A DNA stretch of 64,000 bases from Comamonadaceae bacterium UBA4962. Lineage in GTDB: Bacteria > Pseudomonadota > Gammaproteobacteria > Burkholderiales > Burkholderiaceae_C. The position numbers and the translations under genes are program-made. The notes beneath the pieces were generated by a model. It was not told where the DNA came from, ran no database searches, and worked only from the letters and a program-made list of their open reading frames with translations. The stretch lies in contig DHAE01000030.1 in NCBI GenBank assembly GCA_002397315.1, positions 1-64,000 of the forward strand. The letters are read 5' to 3'. This document shows positions 40,371 to 48,444 of this stretch, piece after piece (within the stretch, counting starts at the first letter, position 1; each line of letters starts with the position of its first letter).

Positions 40371-40979
40371 ATGAAGCTCTACTACAGTCCTGGTGCCTGC
40401 TCGCTGTCCCCCCACATCGCCCTGCACGAAGCCGGCCTGGCGTTCACTCCCGTGCTCGCGAGCACCAAGAGCCACAAGCTGCAGGACGGCACGGACTTCT
40501 ACGAGATCAACCCGCTGGGCTATGTGCCCGTGCTGGAACTCGACGACGGCACGCGCCTGCGCGAAGGCCCGGCCATCGTGCAGTACATCGCCGACCAGGC
40601 GCCCCACAAGAACCTGGCCCCGGCCAACGGCACGCTGGCGCGCTACCGCCTGCAGGAGTGGCTGAACTTCATCGGCACCGAGCTGCACAAGGGCCACACG
40701 CCCCTGTTCCTGCCCAACACGCCCGACGCGTACAAGCCCATCGTGCGCGAAAAGCTGATGTCGCGCTTCCAGTGGCTGGACGGGCAGCTCGAGGGCAAGG
40801 ACTACCTGCTGGGCGAGCACTACTCGGTGGCGGACGGCTATCTGTTCACCGTGTGCAGCTGGGGCAAGCACGTGGGCGTGGACACCTCCGGCCTGGCGAA
40901 CCTGCAGGCCTATGTGGCCCGCGTGGGCGCGCGCCCTGCCGTGCAGGCAGCGCTCAAGGCCGAGGGCCTGTCGAAGTAA
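40371..40979 (+). CDS. gstA: Beta-class glutathione S-transferase
   Basis: A 202-residue GST. MKLYYSPGACSLSPHIALHE places the conserved Cys10 of beta-class enzymes in the active site; NPLGYVPVLELDDGTRLREG is the glutathione-binding cis-Pro region, and the C-terminal helical domain follows from about residue 85 (LRYRLQEWLNF-like, here ARYRLQEWLNFIGTELHKG). It conjugates or reduces electrophiles using glutathione. Start ATG 40371. Confidence 0.92.
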   Translation: MKLYYSPGACSLSPHIALHEAGLAFTPVLASTKSHKLQDGTDFYEINPLGYVPVLELDDGTRLREGPAIVQYIADQAPHKNLAPANGTLARYRLQEWLNFIGTELHKGHTPLFLPNTPDAYKPIVREKLMSRFQWLDGQLEGKDYLLGEHYSVADGYLFTVCSWGKHVGVDTSGLANLQAYVARVGARPAVQAALKAEGLSK

Positions 40980-41073
40980 TCACGCCCTGGGCCTCAAAGA
41001 AAAGACGGCGCGGTCCTCAGGAGGTATGAATGGATCCGGCGTGTCCGATGGGCGGGCCTGTCGGATCCGCTCG

Positions 41074-41111
41074 ACGCGGGCGCCGCGCACCTCGGCACGC
41101 GGCGCCCGCGT
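41074..41111. repeat. 14-bp perfect inverted repeat with 10-base loop
   Basis: ACGCGGGCGCCGCG at 41074-41087 pairs exactly with CGCGGCGCCCGCGT at 41098-41111 across the loop CACCTCGGCA. The stem is almost entirely G-C. It lies 95 bases after the gstA stop, has no T-run, and might act as a Rho-independent-like stop without U, an RNA stabiliser or a protein site. Stem perfection in DNA is direct; function is unknown. Confidence 0.6.
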
Positions 41112-41398
41112 GAGCGACGCGAAACACGCGAGGTGGATCGGCAGGATCTACGCCGTCTCACCATGCCGAACCAGACCACGATGGGCGGCAAAACAGGCCA
41201 TCGGCGGCAGCGGCCGATAGAACCCGAGGGCGGAGCGGTCGAGCAAGGGAGCGACACGCCGTTGAACACCGGCGGATCGCAGGCCGATGCACGGGCAAAC
41301 CCGCGCGTCGCTGCATCCGCCCGGGAGTTGCCAGACAGGGCGCCTGGACATGGCCTCCATCCCCCCTCTGCCTCAGCCACTCAACCACCCGCCGGGCG

Positions 41399-41414
41399 TG
41401 TTTCACGTGAAACA
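41399..41414. promoter_or_regulatory. parS site 4 (canonical)
   Basis: TGTTTCACGTGAAACA, identical to canonical parS, in the intergenic region 290 bases upstream of the OYE gene. It is the rightmost of the four sites and the one nearest to the origin. Confidence 0.92.
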
Positions 41415-41703
41415 CGGACCAGCCGCAGGCCCAGCGCCACGTTGTCGGTCAGGCTCCGAACCCGACCATGGCATATCCCGCCATCGCAGGGGCGCCCTTG
41501 CGGCGGCGGAGCGCCGTTTGCGCGGATGCTCCTGCAGCATGCGCGCCATCAGGTGCTGCGATTTCGCTAGCACGACTTGCATATCCTGTCGCGGCGCGGT
41601 CCCACTGCAGAGAATCCGCAAACGCGGTAACGTCGCTTCCTGCCGTGTAGGGCCCCACCCGGGTCCCTGCCCCACACCCCCTTTTTTCGAAAGAGGTATT
41701 CCC

Positions 41704-42834
41704 TTGTCCCATACGCTTTTCGATCCCGTCCAGGCCGGCGACCTGCAGCTCGCCAACCGCATCGCCATGGCGCCGCTCACGCGCAACCGCTCGCCGAACG
41801 CGGTGCCGAAGGACATCACCGCCACCTACTACGCCCAGCGCGCCACCGCCGGCCTGCTGATCACCGAAGCCACGGCCATCAGCCACCAGGGGCAGGGCTA
41901 CGCGGACGTGCCGGGCCTGTACGGCACCGACCAGCTCGACGGCTGGAAGAAGGTGACCGCGGCGGTGCACGAGCGCGGCGGCAGGATCGTCACCCAGCTC
42001 TGGCACGTGGGCCGCATCTCGCACAACGACCTGCAGCCCGACGGCGGCGCGCCCGTGGCGCCCTCGGCCATCGCCGCCAAGTCCAAGACCTACCTGATCG
42101 ACAAGGCCACGGGCCAGGGCCACTTCGCGGCCACGTCGGAGCCCCGCGCGCTGGATGCCGAAGAGCTGCCCGGCATCGTGCACGACTACGCCGCCGCCGC
42201 GCGCAATGCGGTGGAGACGGCCGGCTTCGACGGCGTTGAGATCCACGGCGCCAACGGCTACCTGCTGGACCAGTTCCTCAAGACCGGCGCCAACCAGCGC
42301 ACCGACGACTACGGCGGCAGCATCGAGAACCGCGCCCGCCTGCTGCTCGAAGCCACGCGCGCCGTGGTGGACGCGATCGGCGGCGGCAAGGTGGGCATCC
42401 GCCTCTCGCCCGTCACGCCGGCCAACGACATCGTGGATGCCGATCCGCAGCCGCTGTTCGACTACGTGATCCGCCAGCTCGCGCCGCTGGGCCTGGCCTA
42501 CGTGCACGTGATCGAAGGCTCCACGGGCGGCCCGCGCGAACTGGAAGACCGTCCGTTCGACTACGCGGCGCTGAAGACCGCCTACCGCGAAGCCGGCGGC
42601 AAGGGCGCCTGGATGGTCAACAACGCCTACGACCGCGCGCTGGCGATGGAAGCCGTGGCCAGCGGCCGGGCCGACATCGTCGCCTTCGGCAAGGCCTTCA
42701 TCTCCAATCCCGATCTGGTCGAACGGCTGCGCCAGGATGCGCCGCTCAACCCGTGGGACTCCAAGACCTTCTACGGCGGTGGCGAGAAGGGCTACATCGA
42801 CTACCCGACGCTCGGCGAATCGGCGAAGGGCTGA
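41704..42834 (+). CDS. Old Yellow Enzyme-family NADH:flavin oxidoreductase (NemA-like)
   Basis: A 376-residue TIM-barrel flavoprotein. TLFDPVQAGDLQLANRIAMA is the FMN-binding N-terminus, VTQLWHVGRISHNDLQPDG gives the substrate-binding HVGR region, and FDGVEIHGANGYLLDQFL carries the conserved HxxN-type (HGAN) pair that binds the enone carbonyl. TDDYGGSIENRARLLLEA is the family signature. These enzymes reduce alpha,beta-unsaturated carbonyls, nitrate esters and N-ethylmaleimide. The start is a TTG at 41704 with AAAGAGG upstream. Confidence 0.92.
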   Translation: MSHTLFDPVQAGDLQLANRIAMAPLTRNRSPNAVPKDITATYYAQRATAGLLITEATAISHQGQGYADVPGLYGTDQLDGWKKVTAAVHERGGRIVTQLWHVGRISHNDLQPDGGAPVAPSAIAAKSKTYLIDKATGQGHFAATSEPRALDAEELPGIVHDYAAAARNAVETAGFDGVEIHGANGYLLDQFLKTGANQRTDDYGGSIENRARLLLEATRAVVDAIGGGKVGIRLSPVTPANDIVDADPQPLFDYVIRQLAPLGLAYVHVIEGSTGGPRELEDRPFDYAALKTAYREAGGKGAWMVNNAYDRALAMEAVASGRADIVAFGKAFISNPDLVERLRQDAPLNPWDSKTFYGGGEKGYIDYPTLGESAKG

Positions 42835-43044
42835 CAGCGGGCCCCGCAGCGCCCGCGCCCGCGCGTGGCGGCTGCAGGGCCGCAGCGGGTGCCGCGCGGC
42901 GGCGAAGTCGTGTGTCAAGGCCCGGGCCCTGGGGAAGGGGCTTGTAGAGAGCCCTGGAAGGCCTCTGGAGGCCCGGACGCCGCGCCCCAAGGGGCTGCCC
43001 ACCCCGATGCCGCACAAGGCCCCGAAATGCGGTGAAATCGGGCC

Positions 43045-43362
43045 ATGATCACCTGCACCCTGCGCTACGTCATCGATCCCTACAAGCTGGCCGAGTTCGA
43101 GCACTACGGCCGGCTCTGGATTCCCCTGGTGGAGAAGTTCGGCGGGCGCCACCACGGCTACTTCCTGCCGTCGGAAGGCGCCAACAACATCGCGCTGTCG
43201 ATGTTCACCTTCCCCTCGCTCTCCGCCTACGAAACCTACCGCCAGCAGTCGATGCAGGACGCCGAATGCATCGCGGCCTTCCGCTATGCGGAGGAGACCC
43301 GCTGCATCCTGAGCTACGAGCGCAGCTTCTTCCGGCCGGTGTTCGGCGCGCAGCCGGACTGA
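43045..43362 (+). CDS. NIPSNAP family protein
   Basis: A 105-residue ferredoxin-like (Dabb) protein. ITCTLRYVIDPYKLAEFEHY is the conserved beginning, RHHGYFLPSEGANNIALSMF follows and the C-terminus has SYERSFFRPVF. The biochemical role of bacterial NIPSNAP proteins is unknown. It is isolated, 210 bases after the OYE gene. Confidence 0.82.
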   Translation: MITCTLRYVIDPYKLAEFEHYGRLWIPLVEKFGGRHHGYFLPSEGANNIALSMFTFPSLSAYETYRQQSMQDAECIAAFRYAEETRCILSYERSFFRPVFGAQPD

Positions 43363-43405
43363 CGCCGCCCATCCCATGCGCGGCGGGCCGGCCCGGTCGG
43401 TCGCG

Positions 43406-44872
43406 TCAGGCCGGCGCTGCCGTGGCCGCGGGCGGCGCGAACACCAGCCCCACGCGCAGTCCCTGCCCGTCCGGCCCCGTGCCCAGCACCAGCCGGGCGC
43501 CCAGCAGTTCGGCGTAGCGCGCCACGATGGCCAGGCCCAGGCCGGCGCCCTGCCCCAGCCGCTCGCCCTCGCGGCCCTGCGCCCAGCGCTGCAGCAGGTC
43601 GGTGCGCTGCGCCTCGGGGATGCCGGGGCCGTTGTCCACCACCGACAGCACCACGGAGCCCTCGTCGCCCGGCCCGCCGGACGCGATCTCCACCGTGATG
43701 CGCGGGGCCGGTCCGCCTTCCGCGGGGCGGCCGTAGCGCAGCGCGTTGTCGATGAGGTTGCCGAGCACGCCTTCGATCAGCACCGCCTGCCCCTGCACCA
43801 CCACGGGCCGGTCCAGCCCGCGCGCGCCCAGGTCCACGCCGGCCGCATCGGCGCGCGGCAGCACGCGCAGCACGGCGTCGCGCGCCAGTTCGTCGAGCGC
43901 CACCGGCTCGCGTGGCATGGCGCCGCGCACCTCGTCGGCCAACGCCAGCGCGAGGAGCTGGTCCACCAGATGGCTGGCGCGGGCCTCGCTGTCGGCCACG
44001 CCGGCGAGCTGTTCGCGCCACACCGCGGGATCCCGGTGGGCGAGGCCGTAGGCGGCCAGGGCGCGGATGCCGGCCAGCGGCGTGCGCAGCTCGTGCGCCA
44101 CGTTGCCGGCGAATTCGCGCTGCGCGCGCACGCCCTGGGCCACGCGCGCCAGCAGATCGTTCACGGCCGTGCCCAGATGCTGCAGATCGCGCGTGGAGGC
44201 CTCCACGGCCACCGGATCGAGCCCGCGCGCATCGCGGGCCGACAGCTCGGCCTGGAACGCCGCCAGCGGCTGCAGGTCGGCCTGGATGGCGCGCCGCAGC
44301 CAGAAGGCCAGCGCGCCCAGCAGCAGCAGTTGCGACACCACCGAATACAGCAGCACGCTGCGCAGCATGGCGCTGCGCGCATGCACCGTCTGCGCGGTGA
44401 TCACCTCGAAAGCCTGCGGTTCGCTCACCCGCACGCGCACCGCCCGCAGCGCGCGGCCGCGGTAGTTGATGTCGGAGAAGCGGTAGGAGTCATCGCGCGG
44501 CGGCGGCGCGGGCAGGCTGGCATTGCCCGAGAGCATCGATCCGTCCGGCAGCAGCACCGCGAAATACACCGTCTCCACCTGGTCGAACAGCACCGATTTC
44601 AGCTCGCGCGAAGTCAGCGCCAGATCGAGCGCGCCGCCCTTGATGCGCACGTTGGCCGCGATGGCGTAGGCATCGTCCAGCAGCGCGCGGTCGAAGGCGC
44701 GCTGCGAGAAGCCGTTGGCCACGAGCACCGAGATCGCCGTACCCGCGAACCAGGTGAGGGCCAGCGGCACCAGCACGTGGCGCAGCAGGCGGGCGCGCAG
44801 CGATGGCGGGGGCGGCGGGGCCGACTGCCGCGGCTCGGCGCGGGCCTGCGGGGGCACGCGGCCGCCGTTCAT
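43406..44872 (-). CDS. Sensor histidine kinase of a metal or envelope two-component system
   Basis: A 488-residue kinase. Membrane segments at about 30-52 and 172-192 enclose a periplasmic sensor of about 120 residues. The dimerisation domain EFAGNVAHELRTPLAGI places the phosphorylated His at residue 260, and the ATPase domain has GNLIDNALRYG, VVDNGPGIPEAQR and GAGLGLAIVARY. It resembles QseC/TctE-type kinases. The ATG at 44872 overlaps the regulator stop (ATGA). The pair is divergent from the metal efflux operon, so it is likely to sense metal and control that operon. Confidence 0.88.
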   Translation of the reverse strand: MNGGRVPPQARAEPRQSAPPPPPSLRARLLRHVLVPLALTWFAGTAISVLVANGFSQRAFDRALLDDAYAIAANVRIKGGALDLALTSRELKSVLFDQVETVYFAVLLPDGSMLSGNASLPAPPPRDDSYRFSDINYRGRALRAVRVRVSEPQAFEVITAQTVHARSAMLRSVLLYSVVSQLLLLGALAFWLRRAIQADLQPLAAFQAELSARDARGLDPVAVEASTRDLQHLGTAVNDLLARVAQGVRAQREFAGNVAHELRTPLAGIRALAAYGLAHRDPAVWREQLAGVADSEARASHLVDQLLALALADEVRGAMPREPVALDELARDAVLRVLPRADAAGVDLGARGLDRPVVVQGQAVLIEGVLGNLIDNALRYGRPAEGGPAPRITVEIASGGPGDEGSVVLSVVDNGPGIPEAQRTDLLQRWAQGREGERLGQGAGLGLAIVARYAELLGARLVLGTGPDGQGLRVGLVFAPPAATAAPA

Positions 44873-45594
44873 GCGGACTCCGGCCGCGCATCGCCGCAAG
44901 CCGGGTCGGCCTCCGCCTCCAGCATGTAGCCCAGGCCGCGCAGCGTGCGGATGCCGGCGCCGCTGCCCTGCAGCTTCTTGCGCAGGCGCGAGATGAAGGC
45001 TTCCAGCGCGTTGTCGCCCAGCGTGTCGTCGAAGCCCGAGAGCTTGTCCGAGAGCGTCCGCTTGCTCACCACGCGGCCCGGCGGGGTCATCAGCTCCCAC
45101 AGCACCTCGAACTCGCGCGCGGGCAGCTCGAACGGCACGTCCTGGATCGTGAAGCGGCGCGCGCGCCGGTCCAGCACCAGGGTGCCGGCACGGGTGCGGT
45201 CGTCCGTGCCCTGCGTGCGGCGCACCAGGGCCCGCAGCCGGGCCTCGACCTCGGCCAGATCGAACGGCTTGCCCAGGTAGTCGTCCGCGCCCGCATCCAG
45301 GCCGGCGATGCGCTCCTCGGTGCGGTCGCGGGCGGTGAGCACCAGCACCGGCGTGCGGTCGCCCCGCGCCCGGGCCGCGCGCAGCACCGTGAGGCCGCTG
45401 CCCAGCGGGCTCGCCGCACCCGCGTCCTGGGGCAGGTTCAGGTCCAGCAGCACGGCATCGAACGGCTGCACGCTCCAGAAGTGGTCGGCCTCGGCCAGCG
45501 TGGCGGCCGCATCCACGCGGTGGCCGGCATCGGCCAGGCTGCGCTGCATGACGCCGCGCAGCACGGCATCGTCTTCGACTACGAGGATGCGCAT
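44869..45594 (-). CDS. OmpR/PhoB-type response regulator
   Basis: A 241-residue regulator. MRILVVEDDAVLRGVMQRSL gives acidic residues D8-D9, phosphoacceptor Asp51 is in DAVLLDLNLP, and GKPFDLAEVEARL supplies the switch lysine. There is an unusual 6-10 residue insert after Asp51 (QDAGAASPLGSG). The C-terminal winged helix DNA-binding domain is FELPAREFEVLWELMTPPGR to SRLRKKLQGSGAGIRTLRG. It is the first gene of a minus-strand pair, divergent from the efflux operon at 45764. Confidence 0.9.
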   Translation of the reverse strand: MRILVVEDDAVLRGVMQRSLADAGHRVDAAATLAEADHFWSVQPFDAVLLDLNLPQDAGAASPLGSGLTVLRAARARGDRTPVLVLTARDRTEERIAGLDAGADDYLGKPFDLAEVEARLRALVRRTQGTDDRTRAGTLVLDRRARRFTIQDVPFELPAREFEVLWELMTPPGRVVSKRTLSDKLSGFDDTLGDNALEAFISRLRKKLQGSGAGIRTLRGLGYMLEAEADPACGDARPESA

Positions 45595-45763
45595 GGGCAG
45601 AAAGCGAAAAACGGTGAAGGGATGAAGACGAGGGAAGCGCCGGAAGGGAGCGGCCGGCGGCATCCGCCGCACCGTGGCGCGGACACCGCATTGTGTCCCG
45701 GCCGGGGCGCCTGCGGGCGCGTCGGTCAGGCCGTGGTCAGGCTGGGCGTCGGATAAACATGCC

Positions 45764-47158
45764 ATGCGCTCCCATTCCCTCTTCTCTCCCCGCTCCCCCC
45801 GCCGTGCCGGTGCGGTGCAGGTACCGGCCGCCTCCCGGATCGCCGCGGCCCTGCTGGCCTGCGGCGGCGCCTTCGCGGCCTGGCCGCCCGCCCATGCCCA
45901 GCCGGCACCGTCCGCCGCCGTGCCCTCCGCAGGCCCCGTGTCGCCCACGCAGCGCGGCGCCGCCTGGACGCTCGCGCAGGCCCTGGCCGCCGCGCGCGAC
46001 AACAGCGAGGTGAACCAGGCCCGCCAGGAACTGGCCGGTGCGCGCGCCGACGTGCTGAGCGCCGACCATGCGCCCCTGCCCTCGCTGACCACCAAGGCCA
46101 GCTCCATCGATCTGCAGCACGGCCCCGGGCCGGGCAACGTGTTCACGCGCAAGCGCATCGACAAGTCCGTCGGCATCGACTGGACCTGGGAGCGCGGCGA
46201 CAAGCGCGCGCTGCGCAGGAAGGCGGCGGAGGGCGCGGCCAACGCCGCCGAGGCCGACGTGGAAGACACCCAGGTCCAGCAGCTGCAGGCCGCCCTCTCC
46301 GCCTACTACGACCTGCTGGCCGCGCAGGACCGCCTCGCCGAAGTGGCCGCCATCGAGCGCAGCCTGGGCGACGTGGCCGGCATGGCCGACCGGCGCGTGA
46401 AGGCGGGCGATCTGTCGGCGCAGGATGCCGCGCGCACCCGCATCGAGGCCGAGCGCGCCCGTGCCGACACGCGCGCGGCCGAACAGGCGCGCGACGACGC
46501 CGCGCTGGCCCTGGCGCAGGTGACGGGCAGCACCGGCAGCCGACTGGAGGCCGTGGACACGCCCTGGCCCGCACTGACCGGTGACCGGCCCGCCACCGAT
46601 GCGGACCTGGCCGCCTGGGCCGAGACGCGCGCCGACGTGCGCGCCGCCCTCTCCCGCGCCCAGGCCGCCCAGGCCGCGCTGGACGGCGCCAACGCGCTGC
46701 GCCGATCCGACTGGACGGTGGGCGCCTCCGTCGACCACTACCCCGGCACCTCCACCCGGCAGGTCGAACTGCGCGTGCAGATCCCGCTGCAGTGGGGCTA
46801 CCAGTACCAGGGCGAGATCGGCCGTGCCCAGGCCGACTACGCCAAGGCCCAGGACGCGCTGGACAACACCCGCCGCCTCGCCCTGCTGGACCTGCAGCGC
46901 CTGCGCCAGACGATGGACAACGCCGCGCGCCGCGCCACCGACTACGACCAGGGCGTGCTGCCCCGCGCGCGCCAGGTGGCGGGCAACGCCGAGCTGGCCT
47001 ACCGCAAGGGCGCCATCGCCCTCACCGACCTGCTGGATGCGCAGCGCACCCTGCGCGCCACCGTGCTCGACGCCCTGGCCGCCCGCGCCGACTACGCCAA
47101 GGCGCGCGGCGCCTGGCTGCTGCGCACGCAGCCGCAGGTGCTCACCGGCATGCCGTGA
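45764..47158 (+). CDS. TolC-family outer membrane channel of heavy-metal RND system (CzcC-like)
   Basis: A 464-residue protein with an N-terminal signal region of about 46 residues ending AHAQ, then two repeats of the outer membrane efflux fold rich in alpha-helical coiled-coil (LAQALAAARDNSEVNQARQEL, AYRKGAIALTDLLDAQRTLR). It is the outer membrane exit for the downstream MFP and RND proteins. The ATG at 45764 gives a long signal peptide; later starts are possible. The stop is 50 to 74 bases before the MFP gene. Confidence 0.85.
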   Translation: MRSHSLFSPRSPRRAGAVQVPAASRIAAALLACGGAFAAWPPAHAQPAPSAAVPSAGPVSPTQRGAAWTLAQALAAARDNSEVNQARQELAGARADVLSADHAPLPSLTTKASSIDLQHGPGPGNVFTRKRIDKSVGIDWTWERGDKRALRRKAAEGAANAAEADVEDTQVQQLQAALSAYYDLLAAQDRLAEVAAIERSLGDVAGMADRRVKAGDLSAQDAARTRIEAERARADTRAAEQARDDAALALAQVTGSTGSRLEAVDTPWPALTGDRPATDADLAAWAETRADVRAALSRAQAAQAALDGANALRRSDWTVGASVDHYPGTSTRQVELRVQIPLQWGYQYQGEIGRAQADYAKAQDALDNTRRLALLDLQRLRQTMDNAARRATDYDQGVLPRARQVAGNAELAYRKGAIALTDLLDAQRTLRATVLDALAARADYAKARGAWLLRTQPQVLTGMP

Positions 47159-47232
47159 GCGCGCGCCGCGCCGCAGTCCCCTCCGCACTCGCCTTCTTCC
47201 GATCCCGTATGCCTTCCCGGACCTTCCCGACC

Positions 47233-48444
47233 ATGATGGTGCAACACCCCTCCCTTTCCGCACGGCGCCGTGCCGTGCGCGGCCTGGTGGCCGCCGCTGC
47301 CCTGGGCGCCGCCTGCGCCCTGCTGCCCGGCTGCGGCAAATCCGCCGCCGATGCGGCCGCCGCCCCGCCCGAACCCGCGCCGCCCGCGGTGCAGTCGGGC
47401 CAGCTGCGCTTCCCCTCCGGCCATCCGCAGCTCGCCCTGCTGGGCACGGTGGAGGCGCGCGCCGCCAAGGACGTGGCGGTGGACCTGCCCGCCCGGCTGG
47501 TCTGGAACGAAGAGCGCACCCAGCGCATCTACCCGGCCTTCGCCGGCCGCGTGACCGCCATCCAGGCCGATCTGGGCCAGCCGGTGAAGGCCGGCGCGCC
47601 CCTGGCCCTGCTGGCCTCGCCGGATTTCGGCCAGGCCCAGGCCGACACCGCCAAGGCGCAGGCCGGCCAGGCGCTCGCGCAGCAATCGCTCAAGCGCCAG
47701 CGTGAATTGTTCGAGGCCGGCATCATCGCCCGCAAGGATCTGGAGCAGGCCCAGGCCGACGCCGCGGGCGCGCAGGCCGAAGTGGCCCGCGCCGCGGCCC
47801 GCACGCGCCTCTACGGCAGCGCCAGCGGCGTGAACCAGCAACTCGCCCTCTCCAGCGGCATCGGCGGCGTGGTGGTGGAGCGCAACCTCAACCCCGGCCA
47901 GGAAGTGCGCCCGGACCAGTCCGGCCCCGCGCTCTTCGTGGTGACCGACCCGACCTCGCTCTGGGTGCAGATCGACGCGCGCGAGAGCGATCTCTCCTCG
48001 CTGCGCCCCGGCGATCCGATCACGCTGCAGGTGCCGGCCTATCCCGGCGCCACGTTCACCGGCAAGGTCACGGCCACGGCCGATGCGATCGACCCCGGCA
48101 CGCGCACGATCAAAGTGCGCGGGGTGGTGCCCAACCCCGACCGCCGCCTGAAGGCCGAGATGCTGGCCACCGCGCGCGTGCAGGAAAGCCGCGCGGGCGG
48201 CGTGGTGGTGCCCGCCAGCGCCATCGTGCTCGACGGCACCCAGCACGTGGTCTACGTGCGCCGCGAGGCCGGCGTGTTCGAGCCGCGCAAGGTCGAACTG
48301 GCCCAGGAAGGCCCGGCCGAAGTCATCGTGGCGAGCGGCCTGCAGCCCGGTGACGCCGTGGTGAACCAGAACGCGCTGCTGCTGTCGCGCCAGTTCCAGT
48401 CCATGACCGAAGACGCCGCCGCCGCGAAGAAAGCGACCCCATGA
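47233..48444 (+). CDS. Periplasmic membrane fusion protein of heavy-metal RND efflux (CzcB-like)
   Basis: A lipoprotein adaptor. A hydrophobic segment ends in ALLPGCGKS, where the Cys would be lipidated, and the hairpin domain is near TAKAQAGQALAQQSLKRQRELFEAG. Barrel-sandwich regions include RVTAIQADLGQPVKAGAPLALL and VVERNLNPGQEVRPDQ, followed by VTDPTSLWVQIDARESDL. It links the inner membrane pump to the outer channel. The start is ambiguous between the ATG at 47209 and that at 47233. The stop overlaps the pump start (ATGA). Confidence 0.87.
   Translation: MMVQHPSLSARRRAVRGLVAAAALGAACALLPGCGKSAADAAAAPPEPAPPAVQSGQLRFPSGHPQLALLGTVEARAAKDVAVDLPARLVWNEERTQRIYPAFAGRVTAIQADLGQPVKAGAPLALLASPDFGQAQADTAKAQAGQALAQQSLKRQRELFEAGIIARKDLEQAQADAAGAQAEVARAAARTRLYGSASGVNQQLALSSGIGGVVVERNLNPGQEVRPDQSGPALFVVTDPTSLWVQIDARESDLSSLRPGDPITLQVPAYPGATFTGKVTATADAIDPGTRTIKVRGVVPNPDRRLKAEMLATARVQESRAGGVVVPASAIVLDGTQHVVYVRREAGVFEPRKVELAQEGPAEVIVASGLQPGDAVVNQNALLLSRQFQSMTEDAAAAKKATP

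Larger units (their letters stand above)
40980..41703. other. 724-base intergenic region with a strong hairpin and parS
   Basis: No convincing protein gene. Notable parts are an ideal AGGAGG at 41019-41024 followed by ATG at 41026 and 41030 opening only short frames (64 and 27 codons), a 14-bp perfect inverted repeat at 41074-41111, a canonical parS at 41399-41414, and the upstream region of the OYE gene. Long open frames here lack recognisable domains. Confidence 0.5.

Noticed and set aside
40994..41380. 128-codon minus-strand frame between gstA and the OYE gene
   Set aside because: Composition is random-like Arg/Ser/Pro-rich, with no start signal and no domain.
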